From the NCBI GenBank assembly GCA_013399855.1, contig VXAY01000767.1, positions 1,831,952 through 1,895,951 of the forward strand: 64,000 nt of DNA. Reading direction: 5' to 3'. The position numbers were made by a program, and so were the translations under genes. Position 1 is the first letter of the stretch; each line of letters opens with the position of its first letter. Positions 1 through 16,200 of this stretch are shown piece after piece. The notes under the pieces are model-generated. The model did no database searches. It saw only the letters and a program-made list of their open reading frames with translations, and was not told the origin of the DNA. The DNA comes from Oxyruncus cristatus (Eukaryota > Chordata > Aves > Passeriformes > Cotingidae).

Positions 1-105
1 TAACATAATATGATTGTTGTGTTCATGCACAGTATGTGTATAGCGTAGAGTATTTCAGAGAAAAGCAGCAGCTAGTACGGGAAAGTTTGGGAATTGCCAA
101 TCTAA

Positions 106-3343
<3,238 letters not shown>

Positions 3344-3725
3344 GGGCTGGGAGCTGCGTTGGAGAGCTGACTGGTTACAAGCTGGGAAATGCATTCTTTT
3401 CTTGCAGGGGTTGCTGTGCAGCCAACTCCTTAAATTCCCGTGGATGTGCCAGTGTGTGGTCAGTAATATGGGATTGCTCATTTACACTGAGCATACCTGG
3501 AAAGCTTTTAAATTTATGTATTAGTTTCATTATTAATTCTGAATTTCAGTGCTGTCTTCTGGATGCAGAAGAGAATCACCCAGTGGCTTTTTTTATCAAC
3601 AGGCTATTTAGGTGCTCCTGTTTTAAATGAGAGGAATCGTTCTCTTGCATTTAGTAGACTTTTTATGGTATATGTTTTTATTGTTTTTCTTATTAACATA
3701 AATAAAAGCTCATTAAGTGTCCGGG
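3344..3725 (+). other. MCM6: MCM6 3' UTR and poly(A) signal
   Basis: AT-rich sequence follows the MCM6 stop. A canonical AATAAA lies at 3701-3706, followed about 20 bases later by a GT/GGGG-rich stretch near 3719-3730, so cleavage is probably near 3720-3725. The end position is inferred from these signals only. Confidence 0.75.
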
Positions 3726-5760
3726 GGGTGGATTGCTGTTACTCACATGTGGGATTGCTGTTTTTCTATGCCTGTGCTTTTTGAGGCTGAAAAAGTAGTG
3801 ATCTAAATGTTTAACGTCTTAAGATTAAATTTCCTGGATGACAGATGCTGCTTTTTAAGAAGTTTTTTTTTTTTTAACTTCCAGTAATGGATAGTGAGAA
3901 ACTGATTGCTTCTCTTTCTTTTTAGATGGACTAAAGATGTGCATGTTCCTGTTGCATATATGTAAAGTAGAAAATTGAAAAGTAGCCAAGCCCAATGCAA
4001 GGTTTTAAGTCAGGAGGGCAGAAACCCCCATCTTGAATATCTTGACCTGTAAGTTGAAAACTGCCACCATTTGTGAGGGATTTTTAAGACTACATTTGTA
4101 AACCTGTTTTTAGATGTTTTTATAAGAAAACCTCACTTAAATTTCTGCTGTTCTCAGTTTTTTACGGTAAACTATGGGATTATTAAATAATCTATTAAGA
4201 ATTAAAAATACCTGAATATTTGTCTTGTCAACTTGATACCGGCAGCTAAGAAAATTTGTAATAGCATGAAAGACACCAAAGCTATATATTTTTATTAGGA
4301 ATAGTGTGAAATAACTGTCTCTGAAGCAGGTTCAGAAATGGAGGTGGTTTGTAAGGCAGTCGTGTTTTTCCTCTTAGTCTCTCCCAGCTCTGGGGAGATA
4401 TCCCTTTGTCTAACTAAGCATGTCACTAAAGATAACAGTTCTATTTAAGGGTTGGAGAGTATCATAAATGTTTGTCAGCAGCAACAACACTGCTACATCA
4501 CTGGGCCTTGACTCCAACTGCAGGAATTTCACTCCACTGATTTCTTTCATAAACCACATTTAGGCAAATGCTACATTTCACTAAACATTGCCACCGACCT
4601 GCAACAACAGTTTCATGTTATTCTATATTGTTCCTTTACTTTCAAAATAGGGACAGGAAGAAGTCTGTACTTGGTTATGTGTTTCCCTCTTCCCTCCTCT
4701 CAGTCTTTGTTTGATAATAAATATTCTTCACATAGGAGGAAGTATCTTTTTCTGCTTCTCTTTCCCCAGTTCTGTAGCCTGGGAAGGGCGTTCTCTCTCC
4801 GAGTTCTGAAAAATGAGCACCAGGGGGTGCTGGAAAGTTGCTGTTCAAACTTGTTATTCAAACACTGAGGTGGAGGGAAGAAGGCTCATGGTTTGTCAGA
4901 ACAGTAAGCACAAGGTTACAGCTCTTCAGGGCTTCCTGGAAAAAAAAAATGATCTGGGAATCAAACAGGGTCAAAGTACACAAAGACTGTGCTATTGGAG
5001 TAACAGCAAACGTTGAGAGATAATTTATAACGTAAAGAAAAAGTTGCTTGACACAGCAATAACGTGCCCAGATGATTCCAGGTATGTTTTAGATAAACTA
5101 CTGATTGTTAAAGAAAAATAAGTCTGAGGTGGATCTGACATTTCAATATAAAGATGGAGAATTTTGTGTTTAGTTGATTTAAACATATTCGGTATTCTGG
5201 CAGTAAATGTTCTCAGCTCAGTATTTGAGTGTGGCAAAGCTGAATTACCTTTTCCCTGCAGCAGTTCAGGTGATCTGGGTGTGCCCCACCCTTCTGGGAG
5301 AGCCTGTGATTTTAAGGGTTAAGCAACAAAATGACATTCAAATTCCTGGATATTGTTGGGCATGAGGAAGAACGTTGTTGTTGGTACTGCTGCCTGAACT
5401 CTCACTAACAACCAGTTTTCCAGCTGGGTAAGATGCCACATCTCAGATTTCCTTTATGCACCCAAGAATTAGAGTACAAAAGTGCCTCCTGCTGTCCTGC
5501 ACACCCTGAGCCGTGGTGGACGCAGCCCCAGCAATGCAGGTAACTCTGCTTTGGTTGTTTTCTGCATCCAGAGCTGTGCTGGGATTCCTCCTAAGCCAAA
5601 AAAAAAGGCTAAAAGGAGAGGGAAAGTATTATCTACTTTTATCTTCCTCTGAAATAGAGGCAGTGTCAGCAAAATGTCAATTGGTATTCAAGTCCAAGGG
5701 GGAACCTGAGCACCTCAGAAACTGTTTTCACACAACCTTTCTCCACCTAATTGCTTGACA
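3726..5760. other. Intergenic spacer between MCM6 and LCT
   Basis: Apart from the LCT promoter duplicate at about 4080-4448, I see no coding exon, RNA gene or recognisable transposon here. Short open frames lack homology or splice signals. Confidence 0.6.
4080..4448 (+). pseudogene. Decayed duplicate of the LCT promoter and signal-peptide start
   Basis: The stretch 4300-4400 aligns without gaps to 5901-6001 of LCT (offset 1601) at roughly three quarters identity. The best part, 4320-4343, matches 23 of 24 bases around the LCT start codon. It has its own ATG at 4338 and a signal-peptide-like reading [19 protein letters not shown] (LCT itself reads [19 protein letters not shown]). Similarity stops just after the signal peptide, and the frame ends at TAA 4446-4448 after 36 codons. 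Weaker similarity with nearly the same spacing continues upstream: the ATTAAAAAT-CCTGA block near 4200 against the one near 5800, and CAGTTTTTT near 4157 against 5764. There is no matching copy of the rest of exon 1. It is most simply a broken tandem duplicate; an upstream alternative first exon is less likely because no suitable splice donor is evident. Confidence 0.7.
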
Positions 5761-5844
5761 GAGTTTTTTGTGTTCGTCCATTGGTCTGTTCATCTACTGA
5801 TTAAAAATCCTGATCTGTTATGATTCCAGTGTCAGCTAGTTCTG

Positions 5845-5938
5845 GGAACTTTTATCTGCAACAGATAATTGCGGTTAAACATTACTTCTACTGTCATATA
5901 AGTAGTGTGGAATTGCCACTTCTGAAGCAGGCTCAGAA
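5845..5938 (+). promoter_or_regulatory. LCT: LCT proximal promoter
   Basis: Directly upstream of the LCT ATG are elements of the kind known from mammalian lactase promoters. TTTTAT at 5850-5855 is Cdx-like. Two GATA-type sites lie at 5852-5857 (TTATCT, reverse orientation) and 5863-5868 (AGATAA). An HNF1-like site, GTTAAACATTACT at 5874-5886, matches 10 of 13 positions of the palindromic consensus. A TATA box (ATATAAG) lies at 5896-5902. The TATA position predicts transcription start near 5926-5931 and a 5' UTR of only about 10 bases, similar to the very short leader of human LCT. The motifs are seen directly; their use is inferred. Confidence 0.6.
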
Positions 5939-8900
5939 ATGGAGCTGATTTGCAGGACATTCATCTTTTTTCTGTTGGTCTCTCCCAGCCTTGGGATAGA
6001 TGGGGAATTTGCTCGGAATTTTATCGCCATTGCTGGGCCTCTGCCCAGTGAGTTGGCAGATAGATTGGGCCTGAGGGTGCAAGTGCTGCCCCAGGAGGAT
6101 CAGGGCCCTGCTGTGGCAGAAGCACATGGTTCCCTGTGCCAACAGGACCTCGTGGCTTCGGAGCTGCCCCGGTACTTCTCCCACCTTCGGGAGATCGGGG
6201 TGACGCACTACAAAGTGTTCCTGCCATGGTCAGGCATCCTTCCCGAGGGGAACGCCAGGGAGCCGGATGAAGCTCAGGTGCAGTGGTACAGGGAGCTGCT
6301 CCAGGCCCTGGTTGCAGCAGAGCTCAGCCCTGTGGTGGTCCTGCACCACCAGCGTGTCCCCGGCGCCGTGGCCGCCCAGGCCGGAGGGAGGGGAGCCGGT
6401 GCTTTTGCCAACCTTTTTGTGGAGTATGCAGAGTTCTGTCTCCGTGCTTTTGGGGACCTGGTGGATGTGTGGGTCACCTTCAGCCACCTGCAGGAGGTGC
6501 TGCACAGCCTGCCTTACCCTGACCCCCAGGACAGAGCCCAGGCCGTGGCTGCCGCCCATGAAGGATTCTACACCGTCTTCCATGAGAAACACTCGCGGGC
6601 GGGTAAGGAGACGGGGACAGGGATATTTCCAATATGACTCACAAATCTGTTGTGATGGGATTGAGTGGCAACTGCCGCATGCAATTGCTGTGTATTTTTG
6701 TGTTACCTCTTCCTGACCCACAGAGGAAAGACCAGAAACTGCCTGAAATGTGCATAGAACCATGAAAAACCAAGACAAGAACTCTCCTATGAGATAATGA
6801 TAGTGTGGGGAAGTGTGCAGCGTCCTCTGGTTGACTTTCTTCGTTGCAGACACTGGGGTTTTACAGCAGTTAAATCTAAAATCTGCCTGTGTTACACAGA
6901 GCAACAGAATTTCCGCCTGCTCCGAGTGGGTACCTGTAATTTTCCAAGCAGCTGTCCCCTGGGGTCTGCCTTCTCTGGCCTTGGAATTTTTCTGTCTCAA
7001 ACAGACAACCGGTAGAGCTGACTGAGTCATCGTTTCTTTATCCACACTTTTAATGAATTTATATTTAATTCTTGCATTTGTCAGGAATACTTTGCTGTAC
7101 AGTTCACAGTATCTGGTGATAGCCCTTAGAAGTTGCCCAGCTTCTCTCCTGCACCTCCTGTCCCCCAAGTTCCTGTTGCCCCCGCATCTCAGAAGCATTC
7201 AGCACAGAATGCATTTAAAAAAAATAACCCCTCTAGAACCACCACAAAGGCATGAAAATTAAAGATACTGCTTATAATTACTCAGGGAGTGGAAGGGCAC
7301 AATTTATTGACAAAGGCTCCCTGAATTCTGCCTTGAGTTTCTGCCTTCTGCAGCTCTCCATTGGAATCGCGGTGGGAGTTCTGAAATCCCCTACCCAGGG
7401 CACCGTCTGCTGTTCCACAGCCTCGAAAATTTAACACTGATTCTAAAATAACTGCAGCAAACTGAAGGTTTTATTTGTCCTCAATATGTTACTAACAGAC
7501 TGCCTCTTTTTTCTTTCAAGGTGGAAAGCTGTCCATTGCTTTAGAAACAGGCAGTGTTTTGGACAGTGCTTCATCAGAACTGCTTTCAGTTTCTCTTCAG
7601 GTAACTTCCAAAATTATATAGATTTGACTTGATTTAACTTGATTTTTGTGTATGGGATCAAGTTACTTTTTGCAAGTTTGTAGATTTTTTTAGAAGATTT
7701 TTAAGATTTTTAAAATTTTAAGGGTTTTTTTGAAGATTTTTAGCAAGCTGACCAATTGACCAGTTTGGTAAGTTTTACTTATTTCATTAGTCTAATTACG
7801 TGAAGCTAGCTAATTTAAAAAAATTCCTTCAGCATCTTTTCTTGCCTGGTAAGCACTGATTAGGATAGATGGACACATATTTGCTCTCATAATTGGCAAT
7901 TTTAGCAATATACTTGCCTAAATGGTGTCTCCAAAAAACGTACCCGTTATCATTTGCTTTGCACCTACTTAATGCACACCAGAGATATGAGTACTTCATT
8001 TTAAATAACTGCTATTCAAAAAATCTGCTGATTATGTCAAAACACGTCCTGAGCTGTGCTAGAAGTGATGTAGTTGCACAGGGAAGGCACAAAACGAGGA
8101 GAAATTAATTTCTCCAAAGACAGTTCACCTTTCTGGCAGACACTCCTTTCTGAAAGATCAAGTTCTCTGTTCATATTCACCCAGAGGGTGTTGATGTGAA
8201 CAAATGACAGCGCAGGTTTTTTGCTGTATTCATAATCCTGCAAAATTCAGTGCTAGGGTGAATAGTGTTGTGGGTGTGACATTGCCAGACTTTGAGCAAG
8301 GTGTGGTTTGCAGGGAGAGAACACAAGTTGCATTACACAAGCTGACTAAACTAGAAGAGAACCTCAGACTGAAAAATAGACTGAAAGCTTAGCAGTTTTC
8401 TTCCAGCTTTATCAGCTGGTTTAATAAGAGAATGCAGTCTGTTCCCTTGAGCTTGATAACTTCTACTGGGACAACTTTTGTGGCTTGGAAGGATCAAAGA
8501 TGTCTGAAGTGGACTTTCCCCAAAGGGGTTATTCATAAGGCCTGACCCACACAGTTGCAAAGGTTTCTCTGATTAATCATAGATAGTCTTACTAATTAGA
8601 AAGTCACTGTAAGTCATTGATATTAAATTCATAAAATAATCCTGGAATTTAATTTAGCTGTTTAAATTTCACTTTGTTTAGAGGGAGACATACAAAACAC
8701 ATCTTCCCACACACTCTCCATTTTGAGCTCATTATGTCGTCCAGGGCTCCCATGCAGCTGTATGGCTTCTTACTCCAACCATATGTCTTTATCAAACCTT
8801 TCACAATTTTATGTATTTTTTAGTGTAATACCTGCAAAAAAACCAAAAAACAAAAAACATTTTACTCCGGGATGATTCTTTTCCTTTTCTTTTTTCCAGG

Positions 8901-10247
8901 ATTCAGTAGACTTTCTGTCTCTCAGCCTCCAGTACCAGTGTGGAAACGAAACAGATTTCTACAAGAAATTAGATGAATTCCAGGTAAAATTATGCACAGG
9001 GTTAAAATGAGAGCAGCAGACAACAGACCATAAACAGAAGTGGAATTTCATGTTCCTTGGTGCATGTCTGAACAGTTCTGATTTTCTGGGAGAGCTCAGA
9101 CAGCAGCTACTCTGGGAAGCAGCTGCATGTTGCTCACTTGCTTCTCTGTTGTTCTTCTGACTTAAAAACACGTGTTGGAAAGTGCTGGAAAGGATCATCT
9201 TGGTTTTATTGATACATTTATGACTGAAATGGCAGAATTCTTCTGTCCAGGATTGAAAACCTGCGTTCTTAAATTCCATAAAACAGGAGTCATATCTGGG
9301 CAGCAAAATAAGGAGCTGCCCATGTAGAATGCAACAAATGCCAAGTTTTTAGGAGCTGGCTGATGCTTCTTTTCGTGCTAGTCCCTGACTTCTGGTTTTG
9401 CAGAGTGTCTGGAAGGACACAGAGATCTTGGTTTTTAGTCTGAAGTTCCTTGATTGTGCTTCCACGGAGGAGAATGCTTTCATACCAATAGCTGCCATTG
9501 TCACAGGTAAGTGGCATTTCAAGAAGGAGGAGGAGAGTTTTTTAGCTAAGATCTGCATGATAAATTATAGAGGAAATTCACAATTGTCCAATTTAGGCTG
9601 CTGCTGAGATGAAATAAATTTATGGTTTTTCATAACCTTCTTGGAAAATTAAGGATGGATGGTGAGTGTTAAGGGAGACGAGGCAGGAAATTTCCCCCCA
9701 AGCTTTTCTGTGATTTTCACCAGCCACAAGTTGTGACCTGAGAGGTTTAGGTTTTGGAGATAAGGAAAAATTTCTTCACCAAAAGGGTTGTCAAGCGCTG
9801 GCATGGGCTGCCCAGGGCAGTGGTGGAGTCACCATCCCTGGAGGGATTTGGTGCAGATGTGGCACTTGGGGACGTGATTTAGTGTTGTTTGGCAGTACAG
9901 GCACAAGTGTCCTGTACTCAAGTTAACTCCAGTTAAGAGTTGGCCTTGATAATCTTAGAGGTCTTTCCACCCTAAATGATTCAGTGATTCTGTGATAATT
10001 TTTTAACGTGAACTTCTAAATATCTAACAAAGAACCCAATACGCTTGATCTGAGAAAAACAGCTCTTAGTTACGAGGAGCACCTTGTTCCTCCTCTGTAC
10101 AAGCAGAGCTGTGCAGTCCATGGCTCCTGAGTTGGGACTGAGTCCTTCACTTACCATTTGCTTGTTTTCAGCCCTTAATAAAGAAGGAACACGGACGATT
10201 GGCTATGACGCTAATGAGTTCTTGGACCACTTGTCTAATGTTTCAAG
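5939..10247 (+). other. LCT: LCT exons 1-5: signal peptide and degenerate GH1 module I
   Basis: Encodes residues 1-335. The leader [19 protein letters not shown] is a typical signal peptide. The following segment resembles GH1 ([36 protein letters not shown]), but the position of the NEP acid/base motif reads FSHLQ and no ENG nucleophile motif is found. In mammals this module belongs to the propeptide, which acts as an intramolecular chaperone and is removed. Exons 2-5 are small (76-103 bases) and keep the frame. Confidence 0.85.
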
Positions 10248-13200
10248 GTACAGTTTTTGATCTTCAAATGAGATAATAAAACGGTGTCTTCTAGAAACCC
10301 ATGAGCAGGCAGAGACAAAGACAGTTGTAATGGTAAAGTCTGTTGTCATTTGCTGAAAGGGCTGGAAAGGGAGGCCTTTCTGCTGAGCCCAGTCTCTTGT
10401 GATTACAGGCAATCCTCTATCCTGCTACTAATCCCATAAAGTAATCCTCTTCCACTCTCTCATCCTTGGTTACCCAAATTGCACCTTCAAGCCAATAGTG
10501 ACAAGTACATTTTCCAAGCCTTCTGCTCTTTTCAAGAGCAAAATAGTTACAAATAAACAAATCCAATAGAGGCTTTCCTAGGGGAGAAGCCGACTGGACC
10601 TATGAAACTGTGAGAGATGTCAATGTGCAGGGAGGTGCTGAGGATTACAGAAGTGGGATTGATTAGTTTTAGCTTACGCTGTGGAAACTCACGAGAGCAG
10701 TTGTAGCATGTGGGATTTCTACACAGTGCAATGATTTTGTTTGTACCTCTGACCTGGCTGTAATGAATTATGAGAATCTACCTGCGGATTAGATATCTGG
10801 CACCTGAGCTGCTCAGCAGTTACCTCACTGCCCTCCACCTGGGTGGCAGCAGGTTGGGTTGAGCAGATGACAAAGGAACTGTACGCCAGAGTGGCTTATG
10901 TGACCTGAATGGGAAGCAAAAAAACTAGTTTATTCTCCGTGTTTGCAAGTTCTGTGGCAGTGGCATTCACCTTGGGTGATTTTATCTTCTTTTTATTCTA
11001 TTTCCAGCCAAACAAATACTCTACAGGAGAACCCAGCTGCTGTTGCTGCCCCTCGCTCCTCCTACCAAACAGTTTGGGAAATGTTTGCTGGACAGTCTGA
11101 ACTGGAGAGGGATTCTTTTCTGCAAGGCGTTTTCCCAGATGGTTTCCTCTGGGGCACATCCACGGGTGCCTTTAACATTGAAGGAGCTTGGGCAGAGGAT
11201 GGGAAAGGGGAGAGCATCTGGGATCAGTTTGGGCATGCAGGCCATGTCCTGCTGAACCAAACAGCGGATGTGGCATGTGACAGCTACTACAAAACCGGCT
11301 ATGACATCTTCCTGCTCAGGGGTCTTCACCCCCAGCTGTACAAGTTCTCTGTGTCCTGGCCGAGGATTTTCCCTGCTGGCACCAATGAGACCATCAGCTC
11401 CAAAGGTGTTGATTATTACAACCAGTTAATTGACCAGTTGTTGGGCTCTCACATCGAGCCCATGGTGACTCTGTTCCACTGGGACCTCCCCCAGGCTCTG
11501 CAGGCCCTTGGGGGCTGGCAGAATGACAGTGTCATAGATGCTTTTGTGAGCTACGCAGACTTCTGCTTTTCCACTTTTGGGGATCGAGTCAAGCACTGGA
11601 TCACGTTCCATGAGCCCTGGGTTATCAGCTACGCTGGCTACGGCACCGGGGAGCACCCCCCAGGAATCACTGACCCGGGAGTGGCATCTTACAAGGTAGG
11701 GACACAGGAATAACTAGCATTCTGCAGCTGCTCTTGTTGGGTTGTTTTTCTCTGATGTTCTATACTTTAACTATGTTCAAGCCTAATGTGGCCTCTGAGA
11801 CAGCTATTTGCTTGTTGGATTTATGGTACCTGCAAAAAACGGGCTTTTTAACGGGGACTAGATGTTCATATTTTACTTTATTTTTCTACTCTGAAAGCTG
11901 GTGTTGATGGGTAGTCACATTCTCCAGCTTACTCATTTTGCCAAGGCGTTTTCTTTTGGATGGAGAGGCCATTTTCACATGGCCATAAGCTGAACGTTCG
12001 AGACCTTCTGTGCAGTGCAGCGTGACATGTGTTGCTCTGCTTTCTGCTCCCAGGCAGCTCACACAATTCTCAAGGCTCATGCCAAGGTCTGGCACCTGTA
12101 CAATGACAAATACCGCTCTCAGCAGCTGGGAAAGGTGGGGCTGGTGCTGAACTCGGACTGGGCTGAACCCAAGACTCCAACCAGCTCCGAGGACGTGAGG
12201 GCATCTGAGAGGTACCTGCAGTTCATGCTGGGCTGGTTCGCCCACCCCATATTTGTCAATGGTGATTACCCAGAGACCCTGAAGGCTCAGGTCCGGGCAG
12301 TGAACCAGCACTGCTCCACAACAGTGGCACAGCTGCCTGTGTTCACAGAGGAGGAGAAGTCCTGGGTGAAAGGGACCGCAGATTTTTTTGGCCTTTCCCA
12401 CTACACTTCCCGCCTGGTCAGTGCTGGGACTGATGGGACCTGCACACCAGGATACGAGAGCATTGGGAACTTCTCCTTGCATGTGGATCCTTCCTGGCCA
12501 CAGGCTGCCTCTTCCTGGGTCCATGTGGTCCCTTGGGGCTTGAGAAGGCTGCTGAAGTTTGTATCCCAGGAATACACAGGGACGAAGATCCCAATATACA
12601 TAGCAGGGAATGGTGTGCCCACGGGAGACACGGGGGATCTCATTAATGACACCCTGAGAGTGGATTATTTCCGACGGTACATCAACGAGGCCCTAAAAGG
12701 TATGGAGAAATCAAATTATTGCATTTCTTTTTAATCATGGCAACCGGTTGTTTTAGCCCTTCCATGGTGTGGTTAACTTGAAAACATCAGAACAAAGCGA
12801 TACAGGGGCAGCTGCCTGTTGTGCAGGGAGTGTGACCTCGTCTACTTCAGTCTGGTGTCCAGAGATGGAGCTCTCCGTTCTCTTTAGATATGGGAATAGG
12901 TTTTTGTGATATGGATTGATGTAGTCTGGACCCTAAGATCAGTTCATATACTCCAGCTCCCCTGAAGAGGATTTGTCTGCAGGATCTTGCCTGTAGAGAT
13001 CTCACAGATCAGGGCTGAACCGTCTGCACCGATTCATCAGATCTAATTGGCAGCATCCTGTACCATTTCAGGTTAGAAGTTTTAGGGAGATACTTATATC
13101 TCAGTCATTTTTGGAAGGTTCCAGTTGTGCTTGTGTCTTTGCAAGCTGTGCATCTGTTGATGTAAAAATAATACTAGTGACTTGAGCTCTGGACAGGAAT

Positions 13201-16200
13201 AGAGATTTGAGGTTTGAAACAGAGATTTGACTGGTTCTCTTGAGATACTCAAAAAAATACTGTCAGGAACACATTATTGAACATGCTGTGTTAAATATGT
13301 TGGTGATCAGTGTACAGCATTTGATCTTCTTGACCTAGTTCTCAACATACTGCTAGGAGTGTTAAAAGAGCTACAGAAAACACAACTTAGCATTGCTGTT
13401 GTGCCTCAGCTGCAGTAAAGGAGATGGACTGCACATGGGGAGTGAACTTTTCTGGAAAGAGAGAGAGAGATTTAGTGCTTTTTTGTAGGCAGTGTGAGGA
13501 AGGATGCTGGACTTGCCCCTGCTGGCATTGAATACACTGTTCTGCCTTAAGAAACTCCTGAGCTCAGGGAAGAAAGGCAAGCACTGAGTACATCATGCAA
13601 CATTTCAATTTAACTATAGTGTTAAATCTAAAATGCACCATATACCTAAACTGATGAAAGTAAGAACACAGGGAAAGGGGTACCAGTGGCACGAGTGTCC
13701 TGTACTCAAATATCTCATGACTAATACTTCTTTCCTCACACATTTTTATCACTAAGCATTTGATCGGCTCCTGTTATAGTTCTGCTTTCCTTGCCTGATA
13801 CTCATAATAATTTGGGAGTTTTTTTAGCCTAAAAACGCATTTGTAGGTGTTTGACTTGTCACGCTACCCTTGGTTGTGGTGCTTGTTGTGCTGAGGTGTG
13901 TTCAGAGAACGTGCAGGTGTGTAACAGCGTGTGGTGTTGTCTCTGTGGCAGCTGTGAAACACGACACCGTTGATGTTCGCTCGTACGTCGCTCGGTCCCT
14001 GGTTGATGGCTTTGAAGGCCCACTGGGGTACAGCCTGAAGTTTGGGCTGCATCACGTGGACTTTGAAGACAGCAACAGAGCAAGGACTCCCAAGGCATCT
14101 GCTTATTTCTATTCCGGTGTTATTGAAAAGAATGGTTTTCCATCCGAAGCCTCGGGCAGATCTTCTGCACCAGTGGTGTTTGACCGACCCGCGCCATCAA
14201 AGTTGCCAAATTTACCAGCATCAGAAGTTCCCTCCAAGGCAAAGGTTGTCTGGGAGAAGTTTTCATCTCAGACTGCCTTTGAAAGAGACATGTACTTTCA
14301 TGGGACATTCCCAGAGGGCTTTACCTGGGGTGTGTCTTCTTCTGCCTACCAGATCGAGGGAGCCTGGGATGCTGATGGCAAGGGGCCCAGCATTTGGGAT
14401 AACTTCACCCATGTCCCAGGGAAGGTACAGAATAATGACACTGGAGATATAGCTTGTGATAGCTACCACAAGGTGGAGGAAGATATTTACCTGCTGAGAG
14501 CCTTGGGGGTAAAGAACTATCGTTTCTCCCTGTCCTGGCCTCGGATTTTCCCCACTGGAAGGAACAACTCAATCAACAGCCATGGAGTTGACTACTATAA
14601 CCGTCTCATTGACGGGCTGGTCGCAAACAACATCACTCCAATTGTCACTCTCTACCACTGGGACCTGCCCCAAGCTCTCCAGGACATCGGTGGCTGGGAA
14701 AACAACATCCTGATTGACCTGTTTGACAGCTTTGCAGACTTCTGTTTCCAGACCTTCGGGGACAGGGTGAAGTTCTGGATCACGTTCAATGAGCCCCAAA
14801 TCATTGCCTGGTTGGGCTATGGCGAGGGGATATTCCCCCCCAATGTCCAAGACCCTGGCAGTGCTCCCTACAGGGTTGGCCACATCCTGCTGAAGGCCCA
14901 CGCCAGGGCCTACCACACCTACGACGACAAGTACAGGGCCAGCCAGGGAGGGGTCATCGCCCTGAGCCCCAACATCAACTGGGCCGAGCCCAAGTCCCCC
15001 AGCGACCCCAGGGACATCGAGGCTGCAGACAGGTACCTGCAGTTCTTGGTGGGCTGGTTTGCACACCCCGTTTTCAAAAACGGGGACTACCCCGAGGTGA
15101 TGAAGTGGAAGGTTGGGAACAGGAGTGAGCTCCAGGCGCTGCCCTCATCCCGCCTGCCGGCCTTCACGGCGGAGGAGCGCGAGTACATCCGCGGCACGGC
15201 GGACGTGTTCTGCTTCAACACCTACACCTCCAAAATCATCACCCACTCCACAACCCGCCTGAGGCCCTTCTCCTATCAGTACGACCAGGAAGTTCTAACC
15301 AGCGCTGACAGCTCCTGGCCTTACTCAGGTCTCAGTGGCCATCGGCCTGTGGCCTGGGGGCTCAGGAGGGTCCTGAACTGGATCAAAGAGGAGTATGGAA
15401 ATCCCCCAATCTACATCATTGAGAATGGGGTGGGGATAAACACCACATCGGATGTGGATGACAATGCCAGGATATTTTACTACAAAACATACATTGACGA
15501 AGCTTTAAAAGGTACCAGTGTTTGCTTTTGTTCTGTTGGGGTTGTGTGTCTCCTCTCTAGATTTCTGGTTACTTCATTCCTCTGAAGAGTCATTTTTAAA
15601 AGTGATTTATATCAGTCTTTAAATATCCTGAGCATAATATAAACATGCTGTTTCTCTTTGTGATCTCCTCTGCATGGCCATTTGTGCTTTGTGTTCTCCA
15701 ACCGTGAAAAGTCTCTTAATGACCCTTATGAAGCTAAAAGCATGTGAGTTCCTCAGGGTTCATTTAATGTGTGATTATGCCACTGATGCCCTTCCTTTTG
15801 TTTCTGGTCTTTCAGCTTCCAGGTTAGATGGTGTTAATCTGAAGGGATACAACGCTTGGTCTGTCATGGATAACTTTGAGTGGTTGGATGGTTATGACCC
15901 AAGGTTTGGATTGCTCCAGGTTGATTTTAACAACCCCAACAGGCCCAGGACCCCAAAGCGCTCGGCTGTGTACTACGCTGAAATCATCCACAACAATGGA
16001 ATCCCACTGCCCAAAGAGGATGAGTTTTTGTATGGAGAGTTCCCAAAGAACTTCTTGTGGAGCGTAGCAACTGCAGCATACCAGGTCAGGAAACAGAGAG
16101 GGACTCTTGGAGTGTATGTGGACAGTTAATTCAATTTTGATGAGACACCTACAGCTTTTGTAACACTGGGTTTTACTGTAATTAAGGGTTAGTGTAGCAA

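Noticed and set aside
6230..7198. 322-codon minus-strand frame opposite LCT exon 1
   Set aside because: Antisense shadow of a GC-rich coding exon that extends into intron; no family signature.
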